In this document: piece after piece, positions 12,101 through 23,843 of the stretch | Numbering within the stretch: the first letter of the stretch is position 1 | Layout of the letters: every line of letters begins with the position of its first letter | Source of the DNA: Cannabis sativa | Taxonomy: Eukaryota > Streptophyta > Magnoliopsida > Rosales > Cannabaceae | DNA: 64,000 bases | Assembly: GCF_029168945.1 (NCBI RefSeq) | Contig: NC_083602.1 | Coordinates: 71,196,600-71,260,599 of the forward strand | Reading direction: 5' to 3' | Program-made: the position numbers and the translations under genes | Notes under the pieces: generated by a model | What the model was told of the DNA's origin: nothing | The model's database searches: none | Seen by the model: the letters and a program-made list of their open reading frames with translations, nothing else

Positions 12101-15100
12101 AAGCTCTGATTTTTCATTACGTACTTTATACAAACAGATGGAGGGCTATCTTAAAAAACAAGAACCAATACCTTGTTTCTGAAGAAAACACGATCGTAGT
12201 CATATTTGGTTGCTGGGTAGATCCAAGAGTTACATACAAAGTGGATATCACCTTCATCGGGAACATCTTTGAGTGTAAAGGTCTTAAGAAAGAATTTTTC
12301 GGTAGCGTGATTATTTGTGACGATCAAAGCTCCTGGAACTCCAACTGACACGTCCAAATCCAAAGTAACATTGAAAGCATTGTCGCCTGGTGCTAATGAA
12401 GGTAAAGATGAGGTAACCTCATTCTCCAAGCAAGCTTCTTTTCCTACTTTCCCTTTTAATCCATTTGCTGTAACACCAAAAATTGTAAATGAAATTATGC
12501 TTGTGATGATGGCAAATGTATACAAATACAATGTGGTATTTTTTTAAGGACAGGGATGAATGATAAATGATAGAGTAATGCTAGAGAGACATGTAATACA
12601 ATTTTTTTTTTTTTTACTATATTCAATTTCTAACATAGATAATTATATATGGAAACCATGTGTTATTTTTAATTCTGTAGTTAAGACTAATTATACATTA
12701 TTATATGCAAAAGCAGAACTATAATTTGATGAAAATAATGAAATCGAAATACTCTTTAGCTTTCACAAAATCCTAAATTATTTTGTCTACTATTAAGAAA
12801 TTATATTTTCTTACAACTATCAAATAAATAAATTATTATTGTTGTGACTTACATTCAAAATGTATCATATAATGATATCATTTTAAGTTTTGTGGAAAAA
12901 AAAAACCTCACATTAGTGAGTACTATGGCATTTGGATACACCAAGTGGTGTTTGGAAATGACAACAAAAGTTTACATGTTGTATATCAAAATGATAAATA
13001 AATCACATGAAACTATCTTTGAGTTCAAATGAAAATTCAAAGTCACCAAATACTATTGATAAGTCACGCAACTCACAAAGTTTAATATTTCATCAACTAA
13101 TTGGTGGTGCGTACAACAAATAGATTTCAAGTGTAGAAATTTTATCGAATAGAACTTATTAGCAGGCGTTTGGTTGGGAGGAATGAAAATATAGGAATAG
13201 GAATGGAAATGGGAATAAGAATAGGAATGGAATGGAATAAAATTTAAAATGCATAAAAAAAATTGATAAAAAAATAATTAAATTTTTTTTCTTGTTACAT
13301 TGGAATGGTCATTCCTTCCTTTTTAAAATGGAATAGCCATTCCACCAAAATAGTGGAAAGAGCATTCCATTGGAATGCCATTCCAATACTTTAAAATGCA
13401 ACCAAACAAATGAATGGAATGAAAATTGTTTCCTTTCCATTCCATTCCATTTAATTACCTCCAACCAAACGCCACCTAAGTTATTAACTGTGTATAGCTT
13501 TATAAATAGATAAAAGGGAGAAGACAAGATGATTTAGTAACTTGTTCTTTATTAAAAGATAAAAAAGAAGATCTACCGATTTTTATATTGTGTTTCTGTT
13601 TTTTTTTTTTTTTTTAATCAAGAATAATAATCTTTTTATTAATCAAACAAGCCATTTACAACCAAATAGGAAATACACCTATAAATTTACATTAAAACTT
13701 ACAAACTTTTAGCATTTCTAATAACAATTCTCTCAAAATTAGAAAGCTTCATATCTTGAATAAGAGACAATCTAGTTTTGAGATTCTCTTTAATGTTTCT
13801 ATCTATATACATTGGAGCTATACATTTTCTTTCAAAACCACACAAGTTCCGATTGAGCCATATACCATATATGGCACTAGCTAGTGTAGCATAGTAAATT
13901 TCTATTAATAAACTTCTCGGTCTTTTTCCTTGAATCCAATCAAGAAACAATTGAAAATGTATTAGACTCTTTAATTATTTTTTCATTATAGCATAATAGT
14001 ATTACAATCAACTAATAATTTAATAGCAGTGAGTTCGAACCATGCCTTCTCTTTTTCTCAACCCTCCCTCACCACTGGCTTTACACTCTTTAATTGTTAA
14101 TTTACTTTTTAACAGTTCAATCGATTCGTACCATATAATAATAAAACTCTATGTACCACTTCTCTCATTTAATATATAATATTATATATAATATATATTT
14201 AATTATATAAATATAGGGATATGATTTTGTCCTATTATTGTACTTTCACGGATTGTAATTGGTGATGTACGGCAGCCGTCAGATGAGTGAGTTCTTTGAT
14301 CTGACGGCTGAGATTGATCTAGGGATAATTAGGGTTAAAAAGTATAAACGTACTCTAACACTCATTTAATGTACCCTGAGACCCATCTAATTAATGTACC
14401 ACGGAATACATTCCGTGAAAGTATATCACTGGACAAAATCATATCCCTATAAATATATATGTATTTTTTTGAAGCTATATATATAGTTCTTGCAGCAAAG
14501 AAACATTCATTTGAAAAAGCAACATTTAAACAATTTGAACAAATAAATACAGGTGTTGATGGTGGGGGTGTGATTTTTGAGTTTTTTTCAAGGAATAATT
14601 ACATAAGCACCATTTTTTGTAAAATATTTACATTTTTACGTTCAAAATATATTTTTTAACATTTTTACGATTTTCCAAAAAATAACACGAAAACAACATA
14701 AAATCAACAAGAAAACAACATAAAAGTAACATCAAAATAACAACAAAAAAAACAACAAAAAATAACATACATATAACAAAAAATTAACAACAAATGAACA
14801 AAATTTCAACATAAAAAGACCGTATTTTATGTAAATAAAATCAAAAAAATCGTAAAAATATTTAAAATTCCGTGAAACCGTATTTTTGTTATTTTTGTGC
14901 ATTTGTGAAATTAACCTTTTTTTCAAATTAAATAACACATGTAGTTTTTGTGATTTTTCAAATTGTGACTGCACTATAAAATCTCAAAACTACATAAATT
15001 GCACCATAAAAGTACAACATGGTGAAAGTGGTTTATACTATTGTCAAATAATTCAATAAATAAATATTATAATAAAAATTTTACCGAACAATTTAATGAA

Positions 15101-17207
15101 AATACGAATACATGGGGACTTTAGTACCAAATCCCACATATATCTTGAGCAACATTTGTTCATATATTATTTTATCTAATTTAATAAATCTGAATCTCAT
15201 AATAATCTTGCATATATATAGATTTTGATAAATTTAAAAACTATATTCAAAATTTGGTATTTGTAACAATACGGTGCTGCAATTTAAATAGCTTTTTAGA
15301 ATTCAAAACTGCACACCACAACATTTTCATAATTTCATATTGTGTGATTTAGAAAAATTGCAAATCACAACTATATAAAAATTGGAACAACCCAAATTCT
15401 AAATTTAAAAAAAAAAATAAAAAATAATATATAAAATAGAACAACAAATAATGAGGGGTCATAGCCAACCTCATTAAGTCCTAATTATATGTAAATAGTG
15501 TACGTGTGCAAAATTAATATACATAGTAAGCGGTATATAGATATAGATAAAGTAGTATGTTTTTTTTTATTGAAGCGTTTATATATTACATTACATAACT
15601 TGGAACTCGAACTTAGAACCTCCAACACGCATGCACCTTTCTATAGCCACTTGAGCAGTAACTACTTACAATTAAATATTCGAGAAAAAAAATAAAAAAG
15701 ATATCATCTTTGCTACTAATTAATCATGACATTAATAAAGATGAGTAATATTATGTAATTGTACTATACCAAACGGCAATATATTATATAAATTAATATA
15801 TATACACGTCATATATATATATATATGATTAAGAACTCGTTTAGAACGTCGTATCAAGTCGTATTGTATTGTATTATATTATATTGAATTTGATTATATA
15901 TCATATTTTTATATAATACTATGTTAAACTTTAATTTATACTAAAATATTATATATTTAGGTGTCCATAAAAATTAATACTACATATAGTTTTACATAAA
16001 AATATTGCATAAAATATAATTTAATATAATACAATACAATACGACCTAATACGTCGTTTCAAACGAGCCCTAAATTGCTAGCTATATTGTCTGTAATTGC
16101 GTTCTTTCTTGATTTTTTTTCTTTTTTTTTTGAAAAAGCGTTCTTTCTTGATTTCAAACTCAAAAAAATTATATTTATTAGAAAAAAAGAACAATAGTAA
16201 CATTTAATATAACAATATAGTATATACATACTAGGTGATTATTACGTGTCAAGCCACGTAGTGTTATTTTTATTTAATATTTTAGTTTTTTTTATTTTAA
16301 TTAATAATTAAAATAGTATAATTATTTGAACAATTTGTTTTATAAAAATAAAATATGTGTCAGTATATTTAGTAAGTAAAACATAGTTGTGTTATAATAA
16401 TGTATGTTATTAATAGTAAAATGTACATTAATCTTCTAATTGAAAAAAGTTCTATTATCTCATTTCATATCTAATAATAGCTACACAACTATATATTTAT
16501 AGACTTTCACATTCTTTGCAAATTACTAATAAGCACCAATAATATTTTCATATTCTAATATTTTTCAACCTTCTCCTCTTGGTGGTAAAATTAAAAATAA
16601 AACTAAAAATAAGCACAAACATATAAGGTAAATACTAATTACAGCCCATTTCATCTTTTTATTTTAATTATTTTTTTAAGCCCAAGCCCAAAAATCTCTA
16701 AGCCAACACAATCAATCTTCTTTTATATTATCTTTTCTAGATATTTTATCTATATTTTTTTAAAAAAAAAATAAATAAAAAAATTATTAATATTCTCCCA
16801 AGATAGGTTTGTTAGAGAGATATGTGGCTAAGATGATTTTTTTAATTTAAAAAAAAGATTATTAATATTTAAAAGATTGTTTAATTTTTTGGGTTAATTA
16901 TTGATCAAACCTAATCGTTAAATTTAACAGAATATTCTTTTATTTTTAAGTATATTCTGTTAAACCAAGAAATGTCGTTAGATAGGCACTTTTAATATAT
17001 AAAGATATAAGTGTAAATACCTGCAGGGTCGGCATGGACAGCAGAAAGGAGCTGAAGAGAAACTTCTTTGGGTGAGAAATGAGAGACAGTACGGTCAAGT
17101 GCGGAGTGGTCTATAACGTTGTTCTTCGTCAACACCACCGTCCCTATGAATTTCTTCCCACCATGACCGTTGTTCATCAGTGTGTCCATGATTTTGTTCA
17201 ACACCAT
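9130..17207 (-). CDS. Linoleate 9S-lipoxygenase (LOX gene 1), nine exons, 859 aa
   Basis: Non-haem iron dioxygenase that adds O2 to linoleic or linolenic acid, probably at C9, in the cytosol. Exons (minus strand): 17207-17021, 12467-12172, 12033-11793, 11676-11338, 11201-11116, 11001-10894, 10786-10482, 10395-10132, 9883-9130. They sum to 2580 bp with all phases matching. Residues 1-161 form the PLAT/LH2 beta-barrel; the rest is the catalytic domain. Iron ligands: His520, His525, His711, Asn715 and the C-terminal Ile859 (ending GIPNSVSI). Ala563 sits at the S-stereo (Coffa) site. Thr577-Val578 occupy the pair that is usually Thr-Val in 9-LOX and Ser/Thr-Phe in 13-LOX. No transit peptide precedes MVLNKIMDT; a second in-frame ATG lies at 17189. 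PLAT has LDLDVSVG where gene 2 has FEWDESIG. Intron 8 uses a GC donor. Confidence 0.94.
9884..10131 (-). other. GC-AG intron 8 of LOX gene 1
   Basis: Exon 8 ends AAG AG and the intron starts GCAAGT on the minus strand (G at 10131, C at 10130). The acceptor is TGCAG, with exon 9 starting at 9883. Only this junction keeps the frame (Leu-Lys-Arg-Gly). AG|GCAAGT is the strong consensus for GC donors. Gene 2 has AG|GTAAGC at the same place, with an intron of 247 bp against 248 bp here. Confidence 0.9.
13161..13477. mobile_element. hAT-like MITE rich in GGAATGG
   Basis: Terminal inverted repeats AGCAGGCGTTTGGTTGG and, from the other end, AGGTGGCGTTTGGTTGG. Eight-bp flanks AACTTATT (13153-13160) and AAGTTATT (13478-13485) differ at one base and are taken as the target duplication. 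The inside is GGAATGG/CCATTCC-rich and can fold back on itself. No coding capacity. Confidence 0.85.
13600..13975 (-). mobile_element. 5'-truncated LINE with oligo(A) tail
   Basis: On the minus strand, 13950-13699 codes for [15 protein letters not shown] followed by a basic tail, like the region downstream of RT at the C-terminus of plant LINE proteins. The frame is followed by a poly(A) run (plus-strand T run near 13599-13616), as expected for a retroposed 3' end. The limits are approximate. Confidence 0.65.
14215..14448. mobile_element. MITE with 18-bp perfect inverted ends and 8-bp target duplication
   Basis: Ends AGGGATATGATTTTGTCC and its exact inverse. Flanks ATAAATAT at 14207-14214 and 14449-14456 are identical, fitting a hAT-type 8-bp duplication, although they are AT-rich. 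The inverted similarity runs further in (ACTTTCACGGA on both arms). An internal hairpin CCGTCAGAT/ATCTGACGG lies at about 14276-14307. Confidence 0.88.
14590..14945. repeat. AACAAC/ACATAAAA-rich imperfect repeat tract with inverted borders
   Basis: From 14690 to 14815 the sequence repeats AACAACATAAAA-like units. The borders look inverted: TTGTAAAATATTTACA on the left and CGTAAAAATATTTAAAA near 14850. This could be a decayed Mutator-type MITE. No gene. Confidence 0.45.
15562..15670 (-). mobile_element. tRNA-derived SINE
   Basis: Read on the minus strand it has an A-box-like TGCTCAAGTGGCT (15657-15645) and a B-box-like GTTCGAGTTCC (15612-15602), about 33 nt apart, as in tRNA promoters. It ends in an A run (plus-strand T run at 15561-15569). 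It does not fold as a tRNA gene that I could support. Confidence 0.6.
15833..16070. mobile_element. hAT-like MITE in LOX gene 1 intron 1
   Basis: Inverted ends GAACTCGTTTAGAACG and, from the right, GGGCTCGTTTGAAACG, both followed by ACGTCGTAT-like sequence and TCGTATTGTATT-type AT runs. 238 bp, no coding capacity. No clear target duplication. The same family is at 49223-49758. Confidence 0.75.
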
Positions 17208-17314
17208 TATGTGTATTATAAAATTAATCAACTTTTCAAGGATCGATGAGTATGCAAATAATTTTGAAATGAGAACTTGTGTTGAATAATATTATTGGGA
17301 TTGAGTATTGGATG

Positions 17315-17322
17315 TATTTATA
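17315..17322 (-). promoter_or_regulatory. TATA box of LOX gene 1
   Basis: TATAAATA on the minus strand, 108 bp upstream of the ATG at 17207. LOX gene 2 has the same octamer at the same distance. Confidence 0.65.
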
Positions 17323-17399
17323 GGGAAGCTGGTGACCATATCACCCTTGTTGTTGTACTACTGGCAAAATGCCATTTTTCTTACTCTCTATTGTATTTT

Positions 17400-17700
17400 A
17401 AAATGAGATAAAGCATTTAAATAAAATAATTCTATTAAAACATTAAATAAGAGAGTGAAAAAAGAGGGGCAATAAAGTAGCCATTCTCCTAAGATAATTT
17501 TGGTGAAATCAATTGCAGTAAAATTGAATTTATGTCACATTTTTTTGGCCTAGTGGTGGCCGTGCTTGATTTGTAATTTTGGGTAGAGGGTTCGAAATCA
17601 GACCAAAATTGATTTTTATTTTATTTTTTTCTATTTTATGAATAAGCTTCATATATCGAAAACAAACAAAATAAGTTCAAACAGTAGCCACAAAAGGGAC
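17400..17700 (+). mobile_element. tRNA-derived SINE within an AT-rich spacer
   Basis: A box TGGCCTAGTGG at 17546-17556 and B box GGTTCGAAATC at 17589-17599, 33 nt apart on the plus strand, followed by a T-rich tail. This is the internal Pol III promoter layout of plant SINEs; the SINE itself is about 17540-17645. The remaining spacer shows nothing else. Confidence 0.6.
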
Positions 17701-17858
17701 TACTTCCCTTAAAACAACCCTCGAGCCACAACGATTGACTCTAATTAGACATGTAGTGTGGTCCCGTAGGAAATTTAGCTTTGATACATAGGAATTAATT
17801 GTAATTCCAGATTCAAGATCACACTTAAACAAATAAAAATTAAATCAAAACAAACAAA

Positions 17859-18059
17859 TCAAGAACAAAAAAAACCAGAAAAATATAACACAGATGAATC
17901 TAATGGCTGAACTTTAGTAGTTCTATCTGGCCATTCAATGAGATCATTTAGCACTCTAAGCAGCTTCTGTTGTGCTAGTAATGACCTGATCTTCCTTCTC
18001 CAAATTTTATAGTCTCCAGATCCATCAAACCTGTCAATATCAACTTTTATATTGCTCAT
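17859..18059 (-). pseudogene. Copia gag N-terminus, truncated
   Basis: From an ATG at 18059 the minus strand codes for MSNIKVDIDRFDGSGDYKIW followed by an RRKIRSLLAQQKLL-type stretch, which is the start of a Ty1/copia Gag. It stops after about 65 codons and no further pol is found to the left. Only the 5' end of this element survives. Confidence 0.75.
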
Positions 18060-18222
18060 GTTAGTAAATTCAGAAAAGAAAATAACTTTTTGTGAAGGAA
18101 AAGAATCACAGTTTGAACATTCAAACTCTTTCTTAATCAAGATTCTCCTTCAAGGACCAACTTCCTTCAATCTTGATCACCTTCTTCTCCCTTCTTGTGA
18201 ATCTTTCTTGCTGTTGAAACCA

Positions 18223-18234
18223 GCTCTGATACCA
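18223..18234 (-). other. Primer binding site of truncated copia element
   Basis: Minus strand TGGTATCAGAGC, initiator Met tRNA type, one base from the LTR edge at 18236 and 164 bp before the gag ATG. Confidence 0.9.
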
Positions 18235-18235
18235 C

Positions 18236-19093
18236 TGTAGGAAATTGTTACAGTTTTATCCCTACACAACTCACACACACAGGTTATTATTCAAGGTCAA
18301 TTTTGACCTTTCTTATCTGAATTAATTTGTACATATATGACACGTATTCTCTTACTTTGTTTCTCTTATAATTGACTTTACTAATATTTTCCTTTGTCTG
18401 AACAGAGCTTCGAAGGACAAATAGAAATTAGGGCAAAATCAATGCAAAAGTGAAGAAGAAAAATAAAGAGGGAAACTAGTTCTGATCATGAACTGGTTTC
18501 AAAAAAAATTGTGCAACAACAAACAATACACAACTAAAAAGATTAAGGTGAGAGAGAGAGCAAACACAGTGAGAATTTTACAAGGTTCACCCCTGAAATT
18601 GGGGCTACGTCCTTGGTGAGCTGCCTCAGAGAAGATTAGCCATAATCCACTATCAAGATCGATGATTACATCAAGTTTCAGAGCTCCAAGACACATGAAT
18701 CGTCTGGTAGCTCATTCTTCAACTCAGGTATGTACAAATCTCTCGAAACTCTCTTCTTTTCTTCTCTCTCAGGATTAAATAGATCTTCTTTTTCTCTCTT
18801 TCTCTCTCTAACTATATCTCTATTCTTCTTTGAATACGAGGTAAGCTAGTACTGGATATGGGTCATTCTCTCCATCTCTTTCTGGTTTCTGAGAAGTGTT
18901 TTTGAAGCTGTAAGTATTTCTGAGTTTAGATCCATCTATTTATAGTTGCTGTAGCTGAGTAGGTTAGTTAGGATTAACTAACTAATTCTTGATCTTGGCG
19001 TCTAACCGTTAGATTTGTTAGGATTGTGGTAACTAACTGTTTTTGATTTTATTAACTGTTACAGGTTGACTTATATGGGGAATTAACCCAACA
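18236..19093 (-). repeat. 5' LTR of truncated copia element (858 bp)
   Basis: Bounded by TGTAGG at 18236 and CCCAACA at 19093, so TGTTGGG...CCTACA on the minus strand. It is adjacent to a primer site and gag. The right limit is inferred from the terminal motif; no partner LTR is seen. Confidence 0.7.
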
Positions 19094-19734
19094 TCTTGAT
19101 TTTTACAAGGTTTGGTAGAAGAAAGCCACCTACGTCCTTGGTCTTTAAAGCTACAAACCTAGCTTTGAGTTCCACTATTAAGACAAGTTAACGGGCTTGA
19201 TTAACCCTTACACATAGGAATTTTTCACCAAGGTGTTTCCAAATCTCTTACAATAGTTTTGTACTGTCGAGGACTATCAACCTCAAACACAAATTGTTGT
19301 AGTGCTAATCTCACTCTAAACGAGTTGTTTACAATACCGGTGCCAATCTCACATCAACACAATATAGAAATGTGTTTATGATTACAAACAAATTCACTCT
19401 AGAAAGTAATTAGCAAGCATACTTACAAGATGTAAATACAAATTTTGGCTTAAGTGTGTGAAAAGTATTTTGTTAGATTTTAAACTTGTGAGCTCCTTAA
19501 ACCACTTGAAAGTGTTTGGTATAGGTAATAAATGTTCTACTAACTCTTAATTTTGAGAGAAAATAAGATTTATATAGTGTAGGAGAGAAAACTGGCATTT
19601 TTTAGCCATTGGACACAAAAATCGAGATATGCCCCTGGGAATACGGTTCACTATTCTCCAAATAGTAAACTGGTTTCTAGGAGATATGGTTCAGCATTTG
19701 GAAAATGGTTAATTGAAAATTAATAGAGATAAAA
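19094..19734 (-). repeat. Left part of a SIRE-like copia LTR, split by gypsy copy 2
   Basis: Contains a TATA-like CTATATAAATC on the minus strand near 19571-19581. It continues after the nested insertion at 34660 with no loss apart from the TAAAA target duplication. Resolved this way, the LTR would be about 1.1 kb. The outer limits are approximate. Confidence 0.6.
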
Positions 19735-22155
19735 TGTAACGCCCTAAATAATTAGGCACGCTACCCAAAATACTTATGAAGCCCTAATCCCCTAACCGGG
19801 ATTACTAATTAAAATAGCGCAGAATTTAAACTTTTATATTAAACAGACTGAAAATAAACTTGTAATATATTTAAACTTTTCAAAATAGTTGGGATCCCAA
19901 AAACATTTACAAACTTATTACAAGTTCTTTCTTACTAGCCGACCTAAGCTTTCGCAGAAAATGTAATACAAAAGTCAACACTGTTAGACCCATAACCCGC
20001 TTGGTCTGAAGTGGCATGAACATGTACATTCTTCGCCCTGCTCCTGAAACTCATGGCTGATCAGCTAATGCCTTACCCTTTCCTGCACAGTAGAGCACCC
20101 GTGAGCCAAGCCCAGCAAGACAGTATAAATCATAACAAATATATTATGCTCATTTCACATATGTCTGTATAGCACAGACCTGATCATTATTTCATCATGC
20201 CCATTTATGTCTACGTGGCGTAGACCTATGTGTTGCGCTCACACATCTAATTAAATCTACGTGACGTAGACCCACGTGTTACTCTCACACGTCTAAATAC
20301 ATTAAGGCCTTAGAAGCGGTTCATCTCGGTTATGAGTACCGAGTCCAACCTGATTATGCCTTGAGCACATAATCCTTAAATCTCATTTCAATTAGCATGG
20401 CATGGCATTTATACACATATATCACTAGGGTAATAACCCTAGGCTATTAGACCGTTCCTATTAGGGTAATAACCCTAATCCCGGTTACTTAACATTCATG
20501 CATATCATTCTCAACATAAGCGCCACTGCGCATACTCTACGTGCTAATCACTGTCTTACCTGTTGTCCCGCAATAGTAGAGATTCCAAATCCCCGGGTGC
20601 TCCTGACCAGGTGCCGGTAATCCTAGTCACACACAATCCGGGATTCTCACAAATAGGGTTAACCCCTGATTTCACATTCATAAAATAAATTCATGGCATT
20701 TCAAATACAGATAATCACATAGAGCTCGAAAAGAGCTTTCCAACGGTATAAAGAACGTCCCAAACGGAGTCCCGAGTCAAAAGTTATGGCCAAAACAAAT
20801 TTCAAAGATTTCCCGATGAACTCCAACCGAATTCGGATGAACCAACCGGAATTCCGGTTGTCTGCGCAGAACACGAAATTTCTCAATCTTTAAACCCCCA
20901 AAACTCACTCAAATCATTCCCAAACATTCCCAAACTTTCCAGAGCATCAATATATGTCATAATAAACATATTCCACAACTTAAACCCAACAATTGCACTA
21001 AAAATCAAAAAGTGCCATTAAAGCACCAAGCTTGAGTTCCATGAACTCAAGCTTGCTTTTCACAACCAAAATCACAATTCATCCACTTAGAGCAAAGGCC
21101 TAGGAAATATTATAGGGTCTAAAACACATATTTATGCATCAAAATCAAACAATAAATCCCATAATTTCGCATTGTAAAAATCAACTTAAAATTATGTTCA
21201 AAACTCCAAAACTTCAAGCTCTAAACTTGAGCTTCAACTCAACCAACTCAATCAATTTTCCACTCGCAAACACTTTCAAAAATCTGAATTCAAGACATGA
21301 AAATAACCCTAAAAATTTATCTAGAGCTCAATCAAACACCCAAGCAAGGATTCAAGCATCACACACTCAAATTCAACAAAACTAACTTCAATTCCTTTAC
21401 ACATGCAATCTCAAGAACATTAGCACAAACTTATGCTTTTACAACACTCAAATTCAGAAGTAAAAATCAAGATTAAAGTCATAGGAAACTACCTCAAACT
21501 CAAACCAAGAATTCACAACTTCAAAGCTCCAAAACAAGCTAAGAACCAAGCTTTTCTTCAAATTCAACTTTGAAATAATAAGAGGGTTTGGGAGAGAGAG
21601 GGGGTCGGCCAAGAGTGAAAGCAAAACCAGAAAATTGCTTTTCATTTCATCAAAAATCAATTTTAATCAAACATAATAATTAGGGGTGAAATAACCAAAA
21701 TGCCCTCATGACTTATTATTCACACCTACACCCTCACAAGGGTAAATAAGTCATCTCAATACTCAATTAATTTCAAATAAATTTCAGATTATCATTCATC
21801 AAATAAAATGCCAAATTATCAATCCAATTTACATTTCGGGCCCGAACCCGGTTCGGCCCGAAATTCCCGGTTGTGACTATACCGCGCTAACCTGTCAGAA
21901 CACACCTGAAAAGACAACACAGGTATACTATATAATAATATAGTTCCATTAAGCACGTAATCAAATTAATTTCATAATTTTACCCTTCTCGGGTCATAAT
22001 TACTAAAATGCCCCTGGCTCACCAACGGGGTCTTAACATAATAAAATTCATATAATTTCACATATATTAAATTATATAATAATATAATTTCCTCAATTAT
22101 ACATAATTATCTAGTTAGGGTTTTGCTAATCCATTTCTTAATTCCGGGTATTACA
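19735..22155 (-). repeat. 3' LTR of gypsy copy 2 (2421 bp)
   Basis: TGTAACGCCC at 19735 to GGGTATTACA at 22155. It pairs with 32245-34659. The part from ~20880 to 22155 is nearly identical between the two; the part from ~19930 to 20880 shows crowded differences. Confidence 0.95.
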
Positions 22156-22170
22156 ATTACCCCCTCCTTA
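22156..22170 (-). other. Polypurine tract of gypsy copy 2
   Basis: Minus strand AAGGAGGGGGTAAT directly before the LTR. Confidence 0.85.
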
Positions 22171-22190
22171 TAGAAATTTCGTCCCGAAAT

Positions 22191-23843
22191 TTACCTGAAC
22201 AACTCCGGATATTTCTGCTGCATATCCGTCTCGAGTTCCCAAGTTGCCTCTTCTACTTTACTGTTCCCCCACAGTACTTTCACCAGTGCCACTGTCTTGC
22301 TTCTCAAGACTTTTTCTCTTCTATCAAGTATTTGCACTGGTTGTTCCTCGTATGACAAGTCCGGCTGAAGTTCCAATGCTTCATAACTCAGAACATGGGA
22401 CAAGTCTGAGACATATTTCCGAAGCATTGAAACATGAAACACATTATGTACAGCTGCCAGCGCTGGGGGCATAGCCAACCTGTACGCTACTTGCCCTATC
22501 CTCTCAAGGATTTCAAAAGGTCCAATGAACCTCGGGCTAAGCTTTCCTTTCTTCCCGAAGCGTTTTATGCCTTTCATCGGAGATATTCGGAGAAATACCA
22601 TGTCCCCGACTTGAAAATCAATATCTCGATGCTTTGGATCGGCATAACTCTTTTGCCTACTCTGAGCCGCGAGCATTCGCGCTCTAATCTTATCAACTGC
22701 CTCACTTGTTTTCTGAACAGCTTCGGGACCCAAGAACTTTCTTTCACCCACTTCATCCCAGTGAATGGGCGATCTACATTTTCTTCCATATAAAAGTTCA
22801 TAAGGAGCCATCCCGATTGTTGCCTGATAGCTGTTATTATAAGAAAACTCGATCAGGGGAAGGTACTTTACCCATGATCCCTCAAAGTCAAGCACACATG
22901 CCCGTAGCATGTCCTCTAAAATCTGAATGGTCCTCTCGGATTGCCCATCCGTCTGAGGATGAAAAGCTGTGCTGAACTTTAACTGAGTTCCCATAGCTCG
23001 ATGCAGACTCTCCCAGAATCTCGATGTAAACTTCGGATCTCTATCCGACACAATGGACTTTGGGACACCGTGCAGACGAACAATTTCTCTAACATATAAT
23101 TCAGCATACTGATCAATGGAGAAATTCGTCCGAACAGGTAAAAAGTGAGCAGACTTTGTAAACCTGTCCACTATGACCCACACAGAATCAAATTGTCCCG
23201 TGGTTCTAGGCATACCTACCACGAAGTCCATAGCTATATCTTCCCATTTCCATTCTGGTATTTTCAGTGGTTGCAGCAACCCTGCAGGTCGCTGGTGTTC
23301 AGCTTTCACTTGCTGACATGTAAAGCACTTTGCAACATACTCAGCGATGTCATTCTTCATGCCTGGCCACCAAAACATGGCTTTCAGGTCTTGGTACATC
23401 TTTGTCGACCCTGGATGAACTGAATAAGGAGTCGTGTGAGACTCATCCATGATCTCTTTCTTGATGTTTTCATTCATAGGCACACAAACTCGACTTCCAA
23501 ATCTCAACATTCCCGTTTCATCTACTGAGAAATCACTAGCCTTCCCAGCCAAAACCCTAGCTCGGGTTTTTATCAACTCTGAATCTTGCTTTTGTGCTTC
23601 TTTAATTCTCTCTAAAAGAGTGGATTGTAGGGTAATATTAGCCAATTGCCCCACAACCAACTCAATCTGAGCTCGAGTCATTTCATTTGCTAATTGTCGG
23701 GAGATTTGCTTCATAGTACTCAACTGACTCTGACCTTTTCTACTCAAAGCGTCAGCAACCACATTGGCTTTACCAAGATGATAAAGGATCTCACAATCAT
23801 AATCCTTCACCAATTCTAGCCAACGTCTTTGTCTCATATTCAA
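22191..23843 (-). CDS. RNase H end, integrase and chromodomain of gypsy copy 2 (550 open codons)
   Basis: The best preserved gypsy coding block here. It begins in the RNase H C-terminus ([20 protein letters not shown]). Next is the integrase zinc module with [10 protein letters not shown] and the CFTCQQ cysteine pair, then the catalytic core ([27 protein letters not shown]). After that come the GPFEIL module, [13 protein letters not shown] and the chromodomain-like [18 protein letters not shown], ending YPELFR-stop. Integrase joins element cDNA to the host chromosome. Upstream of 23843 the frame is lost, so this block would not be made as part of a full polyprotein. Confidence 0.92.
   Translation of the reverse strand: MNMRQRRWLELVKDYDCEILYHLGKANVVADALSRKGQSQLSTMKQISRQLANEMTRAQIELVVGQLANITLQSTLLERIKEAQKQDSELIKTRARVLAGKASDFSVDETGMLRFGSRVCVPMNENIKKEIMDESHTTPYSVHPGSTKMYQDLKAMFWWPGMKNDIAEYVAKCFTCQQVKAEHQRPAGLLQPLKIPEWKWEDIAMDFVVGMPRTTGQFDSVWVIVDRFTKSAHFLPVRTNFSIDQYAELYVREIVRLHGVPKSIVSDRDPKFTSRFWESLHRAMGTQLKFSTAFHPQTDGQSERTIQILEDMLRACVLDFEGSWVKYLPLIEFSYNNSYQATIGMAPYELLYGRKCRSPIHWDEVGERKFLGPEAVQKTSEAVDKIRARMLAAQSRQKSYADPKHRDIDFQVGDMVFLRISPMKGIKRFGKKGKLSPRFIGPFEILERIGQVAYRLAMPPALAAVHNVFHVSMLRKYVSDLSHVLSYEALELQPDLSYEEQPVQILDRREKVLRSKTVALVKVLWGNSKVEEATWELETDMQQKYPELFR

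Larger units (their letters stand above)
12468..17020 (-). other. Intron 1 of LOX gene 1 (4553 bp), filled with transposon pieces
   Basis: Donor G|GTATTT after codon 62 (phase 1) and acceptor GTTACAG before 12467. The other introns of this gene are 86-248 bp. It holds two well-bounded MITEs, a third hAT-like MITE, a LINE tail, a SINE, an AACAAC-rich repeat tract and otherwise AT-rich DNA without genes. 14028-14050 has a B-box-like stretch but no A box. Confidence 0.9.

Noticed and set aside
14028..14060. B-box-like GAGTTCGAACC stretch, possible SINE or tRNA
   Set aside because: No A box at the right distance and no cloverleaf.
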